Below are positions 17,536-25,383 of a stretch of 43,123 nt of DNA, one piece after another. The notes under the pieces were generated by a model, which made no database searches, was not told the DNA's origin, and saw only the letters and a list, made by a program, of their open reading frames with translations. The stretch's first letter is position 1; each line of letters begins with the position of its first letter. The stretch covers positions 1 to 43,123 of the forward strand of contig JARBTJ010000027.1 in assembly GCA_029240245.1 (NCBI GenBank). The letters run 5' to 3'. This stretch comes from Herbinix sp. GTDB taxonomy: Bacteria > Bacillota > Clostridia > Lachnospirales > Lachnospiraceae. A program made the position numbers and the translations under genes.

Positions 17536-17599
17536 AAAAGGGCTGTCTTTTTCTGGTAAAATCATTTGATTGATAACTACCATGCCTGACAACCCTTTT
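17536..17599 (-). terminator. Hairpin, possible partial terminator after the binding-protein gene
   Basis: AAAAGGGCTGTC (17536-17547) pairs with GACAACCCTTTT (17588-17599), with an inner TGGTA/TACCA stem. On the minus strand it ends CCCTTTTGC, a short U-rich tail; on the plus strand it ends CCCTTTTATTT. It sits 34 bases beyond the binding-protein stop and before the kinase. Confidence 0.5.
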
Positions 17600-17632
17600 A
17601 TTTAATTCTACTCTATATGTATGAAGAAATCA

Positions 17633-19243
17633 CTAATTTCCTACATATTCTTTCATCTGTTTTTCAACTTCCTTCATGTAATCATCCATTCCAGCACTCT
17701 TTAACGCATCGCGATATTGATTTACAGCTTCTACAGGATCACCGGCTTTACCAAATTGAATTGCTGGCAGCCAGGTTGTTCCGGCTTCGTTAATTGCAGT
17801 AACCTGTGCATTCATATTTGAAGTATCTACAATAAAGGAGCCCCAAGGATTAATTCTGGTCCAAGGTTTAATTTTGGCATTTACTGTATCAATCTTATCC
17901 TGATTTGGATTGTATTCAGGAATTTCTAAAGCATCATTTCTGGTGCTCCACATATCCCAGTAATAAGCGTCCGTCTCCTCATTATAGGTTTCCGGTCTTG
18001 CTCGATAGCCGTCTTCCGTTACTATGTACTGTACACCTTCGATACCGTATTGTGTCAAATGATATACCTCAGGATCATATTGGAACATATCATACATCAT
18101 TAATGCTCTTTCCGGGTTCTTCGCATTCGCTGTGATAGAACAGGAATCCTGGGTTACAACGTCAGCGATACAGAAGCCTCTCTTTTCATCAAAGAAGAAT
18201 CCACCCAATTCGGCATTCGGATCAGCATCTGCCAAATCCTTATATAAAGGATAGTAATTTGCAACATTCATACTGTATAATCCGGAAGTACCTGCTAAGA
18301 AGGACGCCTTCGTATCCACAGTTGCAGACATAACATCCTGAGGCCAAAAGCCAGCGTCGCCCCATTCCTTCATTTTCTTGGCGAAATCCAGGAATTTGTC
18401 ATCAAACACCGGTGATACGGAAGTCCAAGGCTCATCATAACTCTTATTCGTAACCGGGCAAGCCATACCAACGCTACCGGCACCTAATACATAATCCGTG
18501 TCCTGACGAAGCCACATTGCGTATAATTCATTGGAATTTGCACTTCCACCTACATTATAAGGAATAACACCGGTCTTTTTTTCCAAAATTGATTTGCAAT
18601 ATTGCTCCAGTTTATCAACCGAATCAACTTCCCCAATACCGAATTCCTTTGCCCAATCCAGACGGTATGCAAACAACGGTGTGGATAGCTGCCATTTTCT
18701 GTGCTCCGGAAGTGCTACCACTTTACCTTTGTAGGTACATCCGGCCCATTCTTCTGTTTTCGTATCTGACCACAGCTTCGGTGCATAATAAGGAATCATT
18801 TCTTTCATATCCATAAATGCACCCTTTTCAGCATTTTCCCAAAGGCTCAGCCAGGTAGAAGTTGTAAAAATCAAGTCAATCGGATTGCCGGATACCAGTT
18901 CCATCTGGTATTTGGTTTCATAATTGTTCCATTCAATCCATTGCATCTCAAGTTCAGCATTCAATTTCTCTTTAAAAATCTCGTTCAATTTTTCAAGCAT
19001 TTTCTTGTCGGCACCACCTGCCGGCGGGTCCCCCAAAACAAGCATTTTCACGGTAACAAACTTTGATGTGTCAATTTTTCCGTCAACTACAGGTGTGTTA
19101 CCGCTTGGTCCTTTGAAATTATCACTGATTTCACCATTGCTTCCGTCATCCGGATTTGTCTCACTTGCTTTTTTACATCCTGCTAAAGCAAGACACAGCA
19201 TAACACTGACAAGTAGTAGGGATATAACTCTTTTCACTTTCAT
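17633..19243 (-). CDS. Oligosaccharide-binding lipoprotein, LplA-type with DUF3502-like C-terminus
   Basis: 536 residues with a lipoprotein signal (VISLLLVSVMLCLALAGC, Cys 23). The mature protein has the family-1 solute-binding fold of the larger LplA type: KMLEKLNEIFKEKLNAELEMQWIEWNNYETKYQMELVSGNPIDLIFTTSTWLSLW in overlapping blocks, then YKGKVVALPEHRKWQ and, near the C-terminus, YDPEVYHLTQYGIEGVQY, typical of DUF3502 binding proteins paired with LplB/LplC permeases. It captures an oligosaccharide outside the membrane. The start ATG 19243 has AAGG close by and GAGAGGAG further up. Unusually it follows the permease genes and is preceded by a long stem-loop (19278-19330). Confidence 0.92.
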   Translation of the reverse strand: MKVKRVISLLLVSVMLCLALAGCKKASETNPDDGSNGEISDNFKGPSGNTPVVDGKIDTSKFVTVKMLVLGDPPAGGADKKMLEKLNEIFKEKLNAELEMQWIEWNNYETKYQMELVSGNPIDLIFTTSTWLSLWENAEKGAFMDMKEMIPYYAPKLWSDTKTEEWAGCTYKGKVVALPEHRKWQLSTPLFAYRLDWAKEFGIGEVDSVDKLEQYCKSILEKKTGVIPYNVGGSANSNELYAMWLRQDTDYVLGAGSVGMACPVTNKSYDEPWTSVSPVFDDKFLDFAKKMKEWGDAGFWPQDVMSATVDTKASFLAGTSGLYSMNVANYYPLYKDLADADPNAELGGFFFDEKRGFCIADVVTQDSCSITANAKNPERALMMYDMFQYDPEVYHLTQYGIEGVQYIVTEDGYRARPETYNEETDAYYWDMWSTRNDALEIPEYNPNQDKIDTVNAKIKPWTRINPWGSFIVDTSNMNAQVTAINEAGTTWLPAIQFGKAGDPVEAVNQYRDALKSAGMDDYMKEVEKQMKEYVGN

Positions 19244-19277
19244 ATACCTTAATGTCTCCTCTCTCTATTATGTTTCT

Positions 19278-19330
19278 TAGGCGTTTGCGAACAATATAGT
19301 TTTTGCTATTTTGAGTTTCGCAATCGCCTA
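19278..19330 (-). other. Long stem-loop between LplC-type permease and binding-protein genes
   Basis: TAGGCGTTTGCGAA (19278-19291) pairs with TTCGCAATCGCCTA (19317-19330), 13 of 14 bases, around a 25-base A+T-rich loop that has an inner ATAG/CTAT stem. There is no U-tract on the minus strand, so it is not a simple terminator. Its place just ahead of the binding-protein gene suits an mRNA-processing or stabilising element that raises binding-protein expression over the permeases; inference. Confidence 0.6.
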
Positions 19331-19379
19331 TTATGGTTTCTGCCTGGTACAGGATAGGATCAATAGCACTAACAACTAA

Positions 19380-20285
19380 TTATCCCTTTACTGAGCCGAC
19401 AGTAATACCCGATATAAAATATTTTTGTACCAACGGATAAGCCATTACGATCGGGCCGGTAGCCAGCACCGCCGTAGCCATCTTAACCGTCTCAAGCGGT
19501 AGATCTTGAACTTGTATATTCTTACCCGCCAAAGAATTCTTTAAATATTCTGCCCGGTTGATCAAGTTATATAACAAAAGCTGCAAAGGACGGAATTCCA
19601 CACTGCTGTCTAAAAACAACATTGAATTGTACCATTCGTTCCAATAACCTAAAGCGATAAATAAACCAATGGTAGCAAGTGCCGGCTTTGACATGGGGAA
19701 GATCAGCCTTATAAAGGTAACGAACGGTGATGCGCCATCAATCTCTGCTGCCTCACTAACCGAATGGGGAATACTGGTGCGAATAAAATTCTTCATCATA
19801 ATGATATTCCAGGCACTGATTAAGGCCGGCAGCAATACTGCAAGATAATTATTCTTCAGATGCAGATATCTGGTCATTAATAAATAAAATGGAACAAGGC
19901 CACCCGAGAACAATGTTGTGAAAAACAAAAACAACGATACTTTATTTCTTCTCTGGAAATCAGGCCTCTGCAATACATATCCTGTCATTGCGGTGATAAA
20001 CAGACCAATACCGGTTCCGGTCACCGTGAGCAGAATTGTCACCACATAGGACCCGACTATTTCACTATTCCCCTGCAGAATAACTTCATATGCATAGGTT
20101 GTAAACTTTTGAGGTATCAGATGGTACCCTTCTAACACCAAAACCTTCTCTGTCTCGAAGGAGGAGGCCACCATAATCAGGAAGGGCAACAAGCAGGATA
20201 ACGCAAGAAATGAAATAAAAAGATATCCTGCAATCCGTATCATCCGTCCTGATAAATCTTCTTTTATTTTCTTGTTTTTCTTCAT
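19380..20285 (-). CDS. ABC sugar permease, LplC/CarB type
   Basis: 301 residues, six helices. Family marks: N-terminal cytoplasmic KIKEDLSGRMIRIAGYLFI, LSCLLPFLIMVASSFE, YVLQRPDFQRRNKVSLFLFFTTLFSGGLVPFYLL in blocks, the EAA loop VSEAAEIDGASPFVTFIRLIFP with intact Gly, ALGYWNEWYNSMLF, and the C-terminus QKYFISGITVGSVKG, all typical of LplC. The start ATG 20285 follows AGGAGAG, which overlaps the end of the upstream permease. It pairs with the LplB-type permease and takes cargo from the 17633 lipoprotein. No ATPase is encoded in the window; such importers usually share an MsmK-like ATPase encoded elsewhere. Confidence 0.93.
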   Translation of the reverse strand: MKKNKKIKEDLSGRMIRIAGYLFISFLALSCLLPFLIMVASSFETEKVLVLEGYHLIPQKFTTYAYEVILQGNSEIVGSYVVTILLTVTGTGIGLFITAMTGYVLQRPDFQRRNKVSLFLFFTTLFSGGLVPFYLLMTRYLHLKNNYLAVLLPALISAWNIIMMKNFIRTSIPHSVSEAAEIDGASPFVTFIRLIFPMSKPALATIGLFIALGYWNEWYNSMLFLDSSVEFRPLQLLLYNLINRAEYLKNSLAGKNIQVQDLPLETVKMATAVLATGPIVMAYPLVQKYFISGITVGSVKG

Positions 20286-20294
20286 ATCCCTCTC

Positions 20295-21272
20295 CTAAAA
20301 TAAAGCGTAATCAGGTTCCACCTTTTTCACAATGGTATTGGTAGTAAGTACCAGAATAAAACCAAATATGGATTGTACAAAGGATACTGCAGCTGCCGTA
20401 CTGAACTGGAAGTTATTCGTCATGGCACGGAAAATGTAGGTCTCCAATACATCTGTTGAATTATGTAATATAACATTGCTACTGCCGACCATATTATAGA
20501 ATAAGTCAAAGTTACCACGCAGGATGCCGCCAATCGACAATAAAATCAGAATAATCATGGTAGGCTTTAGGCTCGGAAGGGTTATGTAGCGAATTCGCTG
20601 TATGGTACTTGCTCCATCCACTTGAGCCGCTTCTAGCATCTCCCGGTCCATACCCATCAATGCCGCAAAATATACGATTGATCCGTAACCGGCACCTTTC
20701 CACAGATTTACGAACACCAATATAAACGGCCATACTCCGGGATTGGAATAAACCTGTACTCCTTCATTGCCAAACCGTTCTAAAACAGCATTTAATATGC
20801 CATTCGTACTGTTAAAAATCGCAAATCCAAACAACCCTACCAATACATACGAAATAAAGTTTGGCAAAATCAGAAATGATTGAGATAATTTGCGGAATTT
20901 TTTATTTCTTACTTCATTCAACAAAATAGCAATCGTAATTTGAATAACATGACTCGTAACCAGGAATGCAAGATTGTATAACACCGTATTCCGGATCAAG
21001 CCTCCCAATTTACCCGATAAGGTAATAAACTTCAGATTATCCAGTCCGACAAAAGGACTTCCAAAGATACCCCCGTTGTAGTTGAAGTTCGTAAATGCTA
21101 CATAAATTCCCGGCATCGGCAGATACGCAAATATCAGGAAAAATATGATTGTCGGTATGCACATAATTAAAAACGGCATATCCTTCTTCATGGAGGTCTT
21201 CCATTTTCTAAAACTTCTTTTCTTCTCTTTCTTCTTCCCGATAGGTACGGCTCCATCTCTCGATTCCATCAT
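20295..21272 (-). CDS. ABC sugar permease, LplB type
   Basis: 325 residues with a basic N-terminal tail (PIGKKKEKKRSFRKWK) and six helices. LplB landmarks: FLIMCIPTIIFFLIFAYLPM, GIYVAFTNFNYNGGIFGSPF, VGLDNLKFI, LNEVRNKKFRKLSQSFLILPNFISYV in blocks, an EAA loop LEAAQVDGASTIQRIRYITLPSLKP with intact Gly, and C-terminal SFVQSIFGFILVLTTN. First gene of the amino-sugar locus, directly behind the strong promoter and operator at 21297-21346. The start ATG 21272 follows AAGAGGTG; a second ATG is adjacent. Confidence 0.93.
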   Translation of the reverse strand: MMESRDGAVPIGKKKEKKRSFRKWKTSMKKDMPFLIMCIPTIIFFLIFAYLPMPGIYVAFTNFNYNGGIFGSPFVGLDNLKFITLSGKLGGLIRNTVLYNLAFLVTSHVIQITIAILLNEVRNKKFRKLSQSFLILPNFISYVLVGLFGFAIFNSTNGILNAVLERFGNEGVQVYSNPGVWPFILVFVNLWKGAGYGSIVYFAALMGMDREMLEAAQVDGASTIQRIRYITLPSLKPTMIILILLSIGGILRGNFDLFYNMVGSSNVILHNSTDVLETYIFRAMTNNFQFSTAAAVSFVQSIFGFILVLTTNTIVKKVEPDYALF

Positions 21273-21296
21273 TCAATCACCTCTTTTCAGAATTCT

Positions 21297-21310
21297 TGAA
21301 AACGTTTTCA
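21297..21310. promoter_or_regulatory. Perfect LacI-family operator at the LplB promoter start site
   Basis: TGAAAACGTTTTCA is a perfect 14-bp palindrome centred on CG, the hallmark of LacI/CcpA-type sites, and also fits the catabolite cre consensus. It starts seven bases downstream of the -10 box of the LplB promoter, so a bound repressor would block initiation or early elongation. The adjacent LacI-type regulator at 21590 is the natural ligand; CcpA is an alternative or additional one. Confidence 0.8.
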
Positions 21311-21317
21311 CATAAAT

Positions 21318-21346
21318 ACTATATCATGCAGCTTTTTACTTGTCAA
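21318..21346 (-). promoter_or_regulatory. Strong sigma-A promoter of the amino-sugar locus
   Basis: Minus strand: -35 TTGACA (21341-21346) perfect, 17-bp spacer, -10 TATAGT (21318-21323), five of six. It fires toward the LplB gene at 21272 and runs into the operator at 21297-21310. Confidence 0.85.
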
Positions 21347-21445
21347 TACCTTGTTTACTATGTTTTGTTTTTCTACATTTTCCTCTATTTTGTTGTGCAT
21401 ATTGTAGCTTATGTCAAGATTTTTCTATATTCTTACTCTGTATCA

Positions 21446-21459
21446 TGAAACCCTTTTCA
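21446..21459. promoter_or_regulatory. Second, imperfect LacI/cre-like operator
   Basis: TGAAACCCTTTTCA keeps the outer TGAAA/TTTCA arms of the 21297 operator but has CC at the centre. It lies 149 bp from it and just upstream of the regulator's candidate -35 box, so it could support looping or autoregulation. Confidence 0.5.
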
Positions 21460-21466
21460 TATACTC

Positions 21467-21495
21467 TTGCAAAATTTTCACGCTTGTGTTATATT
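21467..21495 (+). promoter_or_regulatory. Candidate promoter of the LacI-type regulator
   Basis: -35 TTGCAA (21467-21472), 17-bp spacer, -10 TATATT (21490-21495), about 95 bases upstream of the regulator start. Confidence 0.5.
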
Positions 21496-21589
21496 ATAAA
21501 AAAGCTCTACGTTAGTTATTATGAAAGATAAAAATTCGACAAACAATCAGATAAATATGACAAAAACAGAAAGGTAAAGGAATAAATCC

Positions 21590-22669
21590 ATGGGTGAAAA
21601 AGAACATATCACCATTACCCAGATAGCGAAGGAAAGTAATGTATCGATATCAACCGTCTCCAGAGTATTAAACGGGAACGCTTCCGTTGCTCCGGAGAAG
21701 AAGAAGCGTGTAGAAGAAATCATTCAAAAATATAATTTTAGCCCCAGCGCAATTGCGAGAGGGTTAATATCAAAAAAGACAAAAACACTTGGTGTAATAC
21801 TTCCGGATATCACCAATCCATACTTTTCATCTATGTTCTTGGAGATAGAACGATTTGCCTTAGAGGCAGGCTATACCATATTACTCTGCAACACCTTATT
21901 CGGCGGCTCCTCACATGGAATCAGAAATACGAAGGAGGAGGCATACTACTTTCAGATGATGATCGACAAGCAGGTGGACGGAGTCATGATCATCGGTGGT
22001 CAGGTCGATTTAATTACCGTGGAGGAGAGCTATAAGCAGGCTCTCAAACGCTTGTCCGAACAGCTTCCGGTGGTGGTAATCGGCAGAAAAATTGATGAGA
22101 TTGATTGTATTTTCATTCAACAGGAAAACGGTTTGGGGGTTACAACCGCATTTAATTATCTTTATATGCTGGGACATCGGGAAATTGCTTTTGTCGGAGG
22201 ACAGACCAATGTTACAATTACCGAAATCCGTTTGAACGCTTATAAAAATGCTCTGCAGGCATTAGGTTTAGAGGTTGATGAACAGTTAATCTCTCTCTCC
22301 GACTATTATCTTGAGGATGGTTATCAGGCTATGAATAATCTGATGAGCCGGAAAGCCAAGTTCACAGCTTTTTTAGCAATTAATGATAACGTAGCGTTAG
22401 GTGCCCAGCGTGCCCTATACGACCAGAACCTCAAGGTTCCCGATGATATTGCAGTTATCAGCTGCGATCAGTTTTTAACCGGCGAATATCAGATACCACG
22501 ATTGGCGAGCATTAACCACCATCCCGATATCCTGGGCAGATGGGTAATCAACACTCTGATTAATTCGATTCATGGTACCGGGGAACCGATCCAGTTTTCC
22601 TTTACTCCTGAGTTAGTTATAAGAGAAAGCTGCGGATCAGCGATTAACCATAATCCTATGCGAAAATAA
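21590..22669 (+). CDS. LacI/GalR-family transcriptional regulator
   Basis: 359 residues. The N-terminal helix-turn-helix is TITQIAKESNVSISTVSRVL with hinge NGNASVAPEKKKRVEEII (about 8-46), followed by a periplasmic-binding-like sensor: KTKTLGVILPDITNPYFSSM, DKQVDGVMIIGGQ, GHREIAFVGGQTNVTITEIRLNAY in blocks, TAFLAINDNVALGAQRAL and DDIAVISCDQF. It binds palindromic CG-centred operators and usually releases on binding a sugar or sugar phosphate. Transcribed divergently from the LplB operon, with a perfect operator in the shared 317-bp region, so it is very likely the local repressor. The start ATG 21590 follows AAAGGAAT. Confidence 0.93.
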   Translation: MGEKEHITITQIAKESNVSISTVSRVLNGNASVAPEKKKRVEEIIQKYNFSPSAIARGLISKKTKTLGVILPDITNPYFSSMFLEIERFALEAGYTILLCNTLFGGSSHGIRNTKEEAYYFQMMIDKQVDGVMIIGGQVDLITVEESYKQALKRLSEQLPVVVIGRKIDEIDCIFIQQENGLGVTTAFNYLYMLGHREIAFVGGQTNVTITEIRLNAYKNALQALGLEVDEQLISLSDYYLEDGYQAMNNLMSRKAKFTAFLAINDNVALGAQRALYDQNLKVPDDIAVISCDQFLTGEYQIPRLASINHHPDILGRWVINTLINSIHGTGEPIQFSFTPELVIRESCGSAINHNPMRK

Positions 22670-22812
22670 GGATAGGACCTTAAATAATCAATGATTTATG
22701 GAAGCTATTTCATTGAATCCAGTTTTTTACACATAAGTAACTTAAAGTTTGTTCAGGGCACATGTGAATCATAAGGCAATAAAGCAATTTGCCATAATAA
22801 GGAGGATAAGTT

Positions 22813-23013
22813 ATGAACAGAACAGAATATTATGAAACCTTACAACAGATTTATGAGGATCTTGAAAATCCTAACGGAAATTTTCAGGATTCCTTTCCTA
22901 CGAATGGGGACGAATTACAGGATTTAAAGAAATATGCGGCTGTGTCGCTTATGGTTGTGGACCGTTATCACACTAATTTATCCAAGCTGATACACGAACG
23001 GAAGGAATTATAA
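22813..23013 (+). CDS. Small acidic protein of unknown function
   Basis: 66 residues with an excellent ribosome site (AAGGAGG, 22799-22805) before ATG 22813, which is why I accept it as real. It has no signal or membrane helix; the sequence (YYETLQQIYEDLENPNGNFQ, KKYAAVSLMVVDRYHTNLSK) looks soluble and largely helical. I do not recognise the family. It lies downstream of the LacI gene (143-bp gap) in the same direction and converges on the ABC exporter genes. A hairpin at 23151-23178 could end its transcript. Confidence 0.7.
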   Translation: MNRTEYYETLQQIYEDLENPNGNFQDSFPTNGDELQDLKKYAAVSLMVVDRYHTNLSKLIHERKEL

Positions 23014-23150
23014 AACTTGATTTTAGTATCAAAAAGAGGTGCTGCAAACCGAAAGAAGTTGTTCGACGGTTCCACCGACTTTCCGGCCGGTTATAACTCA
23101 TCCAAACAAGCTTAATAAACGCTGCTATTATATTCATGAGCACAACAACA

Positions 23151-23178
23151 GAGGGTATCCCACACCTGGGAAACCCTC
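23151..23178. terminator. Hairpin between convergent genes
   Basis: GAGGGTATCCC pairs with GGGAAACCCTC around a CACACCT-like loop, with a 2-base internal mismatch. The plus-strand tail is GAATCTTTATTC, only moderately T-rich. Probably the 3' end of the 22813 transcript; there is no U-tract on the minus strand. Confidence 0.5.
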
Positions 23179-23217
23179 GAATCTTTATTCATTCCATCTG
23201 ATTATAATATTGTAGTC

Positions 23218-23490
23218 ATAGACGCATATATATGACTATCTTTATCTCCTGCTTATAGATACCCATCGAATTCTCCAGCATAGATATCTATCGTAGTCTC
23301 ATGCATATATATCTATCTTAGTCTCATGCATTGATACCTATCGTAGTCTCATGCATTGATATCTATCGTAGTCTCATGCATTGATACCTATCGCAGTCTC
23401 ATGCATTGATACCTATCGTAGTCTCATGCATTGATACCTATCGTAGTCTCATGCATAAAGATACCTCGCTATGTCTCCTGCATTAATTTC
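23218..23490. repeat. 25-bp tandem repeat array
   Basis: Seven well-kept units with an exact 25-bp period, CTCATGCA starting at 23298, 23323, 23348, 23373, 23398, 23423 and 23448. The core is CTCATGCATTGATACCTATC then GTAGT. Degenerate units extend the array left to about 23218 and right to about 23490. There are no spacers, so it is not CRISPR. It lies downstream of the ABC exporter gene that ends at 23536. Confidence 0.95.
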
Positions 23491-23535
23491 GTTTTTGGTA
23501 TTATTATATCTGACTTATACTATTATATTTCCGTC

Positions 23536-25383
23536 CTATGCAGTATAATATTTCGCCTGTGCCGACCATAGAGCATGATATATCCCGGCTTCCTCTTTCA
23601 TCAGGGTATCATGACTTCCAATTTGAGCTATCCGCCCTTGATCAAAGACAATGATATTATCGCAGAACCTGCAGCTGGACATACGATGGGAGATATAGAT
23701 TGAGGTCTTATCCGATACCAGTTCATCGAATTTCGCATAAATTTCATACTCCGATACGGGATCAAGTGCACTTGTGGGTTCATCCAGTATAACCAACGGA
23801 GCATCCTTATATAGGGCTCTTGCGATAGCAAGCTTCTGTGCTTCCCCGCCGGAGATTTCAATACCATCCTCCTGTGTCTGGTATAGGTTTGTTTTAAGGC
23901 CTTCCTCCATACCCTTCACCCGTTCGGCGATTCCTGCCTGCACTAAGGCTTTCCATGCCTTATCTTCATCTATACTAACCGAAGCAGCCACGTTTTGACC
24001 TATATCAAAGGAAAACAACTTAAAGTCCTGGAATACTACTGAAAAAATTTTTAAGTATTCCTCATAATCATATTTTTTAATATTGATTCCATTTAGAAGA
24101 ATCTCTCCCTCGGTTGGATCATAGAGCCTATTAAGAAGTTTAATAAATGTTGTTTTCCCAGCTCCGTTTCTTCCCACGATAGCCATTTTATGGCCAACCT
24201 TTAATTTAAGCGAGATATCCTTAAGAATCATTTCCTCACTGTTCGGGTAACGGAAGGATACATTATTAAATTCCAACTCATAATCGTTATCATTTCTTTT
24301 TTCGATCGGAAGCGTACCCTCATATTTCTTGTTTTCCAGCTGCAGGAAAATGTAGTAGTTTTTAAGATACTGCCTCTGTAAATCAATATCTGCAAAAATC
24401 GAGATAATTTCAGAGACACAACTCATGAATTTCATTAAGGTACTTACATATTTTAACACACTCCCCACAGTAAGAAGACCCAAAATAGCCTTAACACCTA
24501 TATATCCATAAATAAGAAAGTTCGTACCCTGGTTAATCACTTCCTTAAGTCCGTTACATTTACCATATATTTTACCAAGCCCCAGAATAGTTTCCGAAGC
24601 CGGATTCATCGTTCGATCGATCTCCTCTTTAATCATCCCTGCCATATGGTAGAGTCTGATATCTTTGCCAAATTTATAATTGTTGCCTAAATTAATAAAA
24701 TAACCGAACTGCCTGTTTATATCAACATTCTTTTCAAAGAAGGCATAGGATTTATCATTCATTCTCTTTAATATCCTGAAATTCATAATTAATGCAAGTA
24801 GAAATAAACTAAACAGTAATATAACAATCCATGGTGAATTCATAACTCTTATAAAAACAGACTCGTTGGTAATGGAATTACCTTTAAAAAGCGAACTTAA
24901 TATTATAACGGAATAAATCAAAGACATGATACTATTCATTATTCTGCCAAGATAGCTGCTAAAACTTATGAAATCCCCATGCGAATTCGAACCTTCCTTT
25001 GCTTTATGCAAAAGTTGCAGGCAATCTTGATTCTCTAATTGTTCATAATCTAAGGACAAGGCTTTTTGTGCAATCCTTGCATGGATCGTACGGTTGATAT
25101 ATTCTTTTTGTACATTGATATATTTTGATAAAAAAGAAACCAGGATTCCTAAAATAAGATTCATGAAAAGCATCCAGTAAACATTGTTTAAAATGGCTTC
25201 CTTCGCATGCTTTCCAACGATTCCATCCAATATCAGATAGCCGAACAGGATGTTCACAAACGGAAGAGCTGCCTGAAGTATATTAGTAATCAAAACGACC
25301 GGCAGAAAGGATTTAGAAATATCTGCAATCATCCTTAATATAGCTGACATATCTTGAATCATTCCTTTAAAATACTTCTTCAT
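23536..25383 (-). CDS. ABC exporter subunit (permease-ATPase fusion), second of an overlapping pair
   Basis: 615 residues from ATG 25383 (site GGTGGAG); the longer reading to 25443 overlaps the upstream gene too far. An N-terminal six-helix exporter domain (about 1-330) is followed by an ATPase domain: Walker A VGRNGAGKTTFIKLL, Q-loop FSVVFQDFKLF, signature ISGGEAQKLAIARAL, Walker B LVILDEPTSALDP, H-loop SIYISHRMSS. Both catalytic Glu and His are present. There is no C39 peptidase domain, so it would not trim a leader peptide. It overlaps the partner gene by 17 bp, indicating translational coupling and a heterodimer. The cargo is unknown; the adjacent AgrC/LytTR pair suggests a peptide. Confidence 0.9.
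   Translation of the reverse strand: MKKYFKGMIQDMSAILRMIADISKSFLPVVLITNILQAALPFVNILFGYLILDGIVGKHAKEAILNNVYWMLFMNLILGILVSFLSKYINVQKEYINRTIHARIAQKALSLDYEQLENQDCLQLLHKAKEGSNSHGDFISFSSYLGRIMNSIMSLIYSVIILSSLFKGNSITNESVFIRVMNSPWIVILLFSLFLLALIMNFRILKRMNDKSYAFFEKNVDINRQFGYFINLGNNYKFGKDIRLYHMAGMIKEEIDRTMNPASETILGLGKIYGKCNGLKEVINQGTNFLIYGYIGVKAILGLLTVGSVLKYVSTLMKFMSCVSEIISIFADIDLQRQYLKNYYIFLQLENKKYEGTLPIEKRNDNDYELEFNNVSFRYPNSEEMILKDISLKLKVGHKMAIVGRNGAGKTTFIKLLNRLYDPTEGEILLNGINIKKYDYEEYLKIFSVVFQDFKLFSFDIGQNVAASVSIDEDKAWKALVQAGIAERVKGMEEGLKTNLYQTQEDGIEISGGEAQKLAIARALYKDAPLVILDEPTSALDPVSEYEIYAKFDELVSDKTSIYISHRMSSCRFCDNIIVFDQGRIAQIGSHDTLMKEEAGIYHALWSAQAKYYTA

Noticed and set aside
23218..23490. Possible CRISPR array
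   Set aside because: Units abut head to tail at a fixed 25-bp period with no unique spacers and no cas genes; the 29-bp and 42-bp arrays fail for the same reason.
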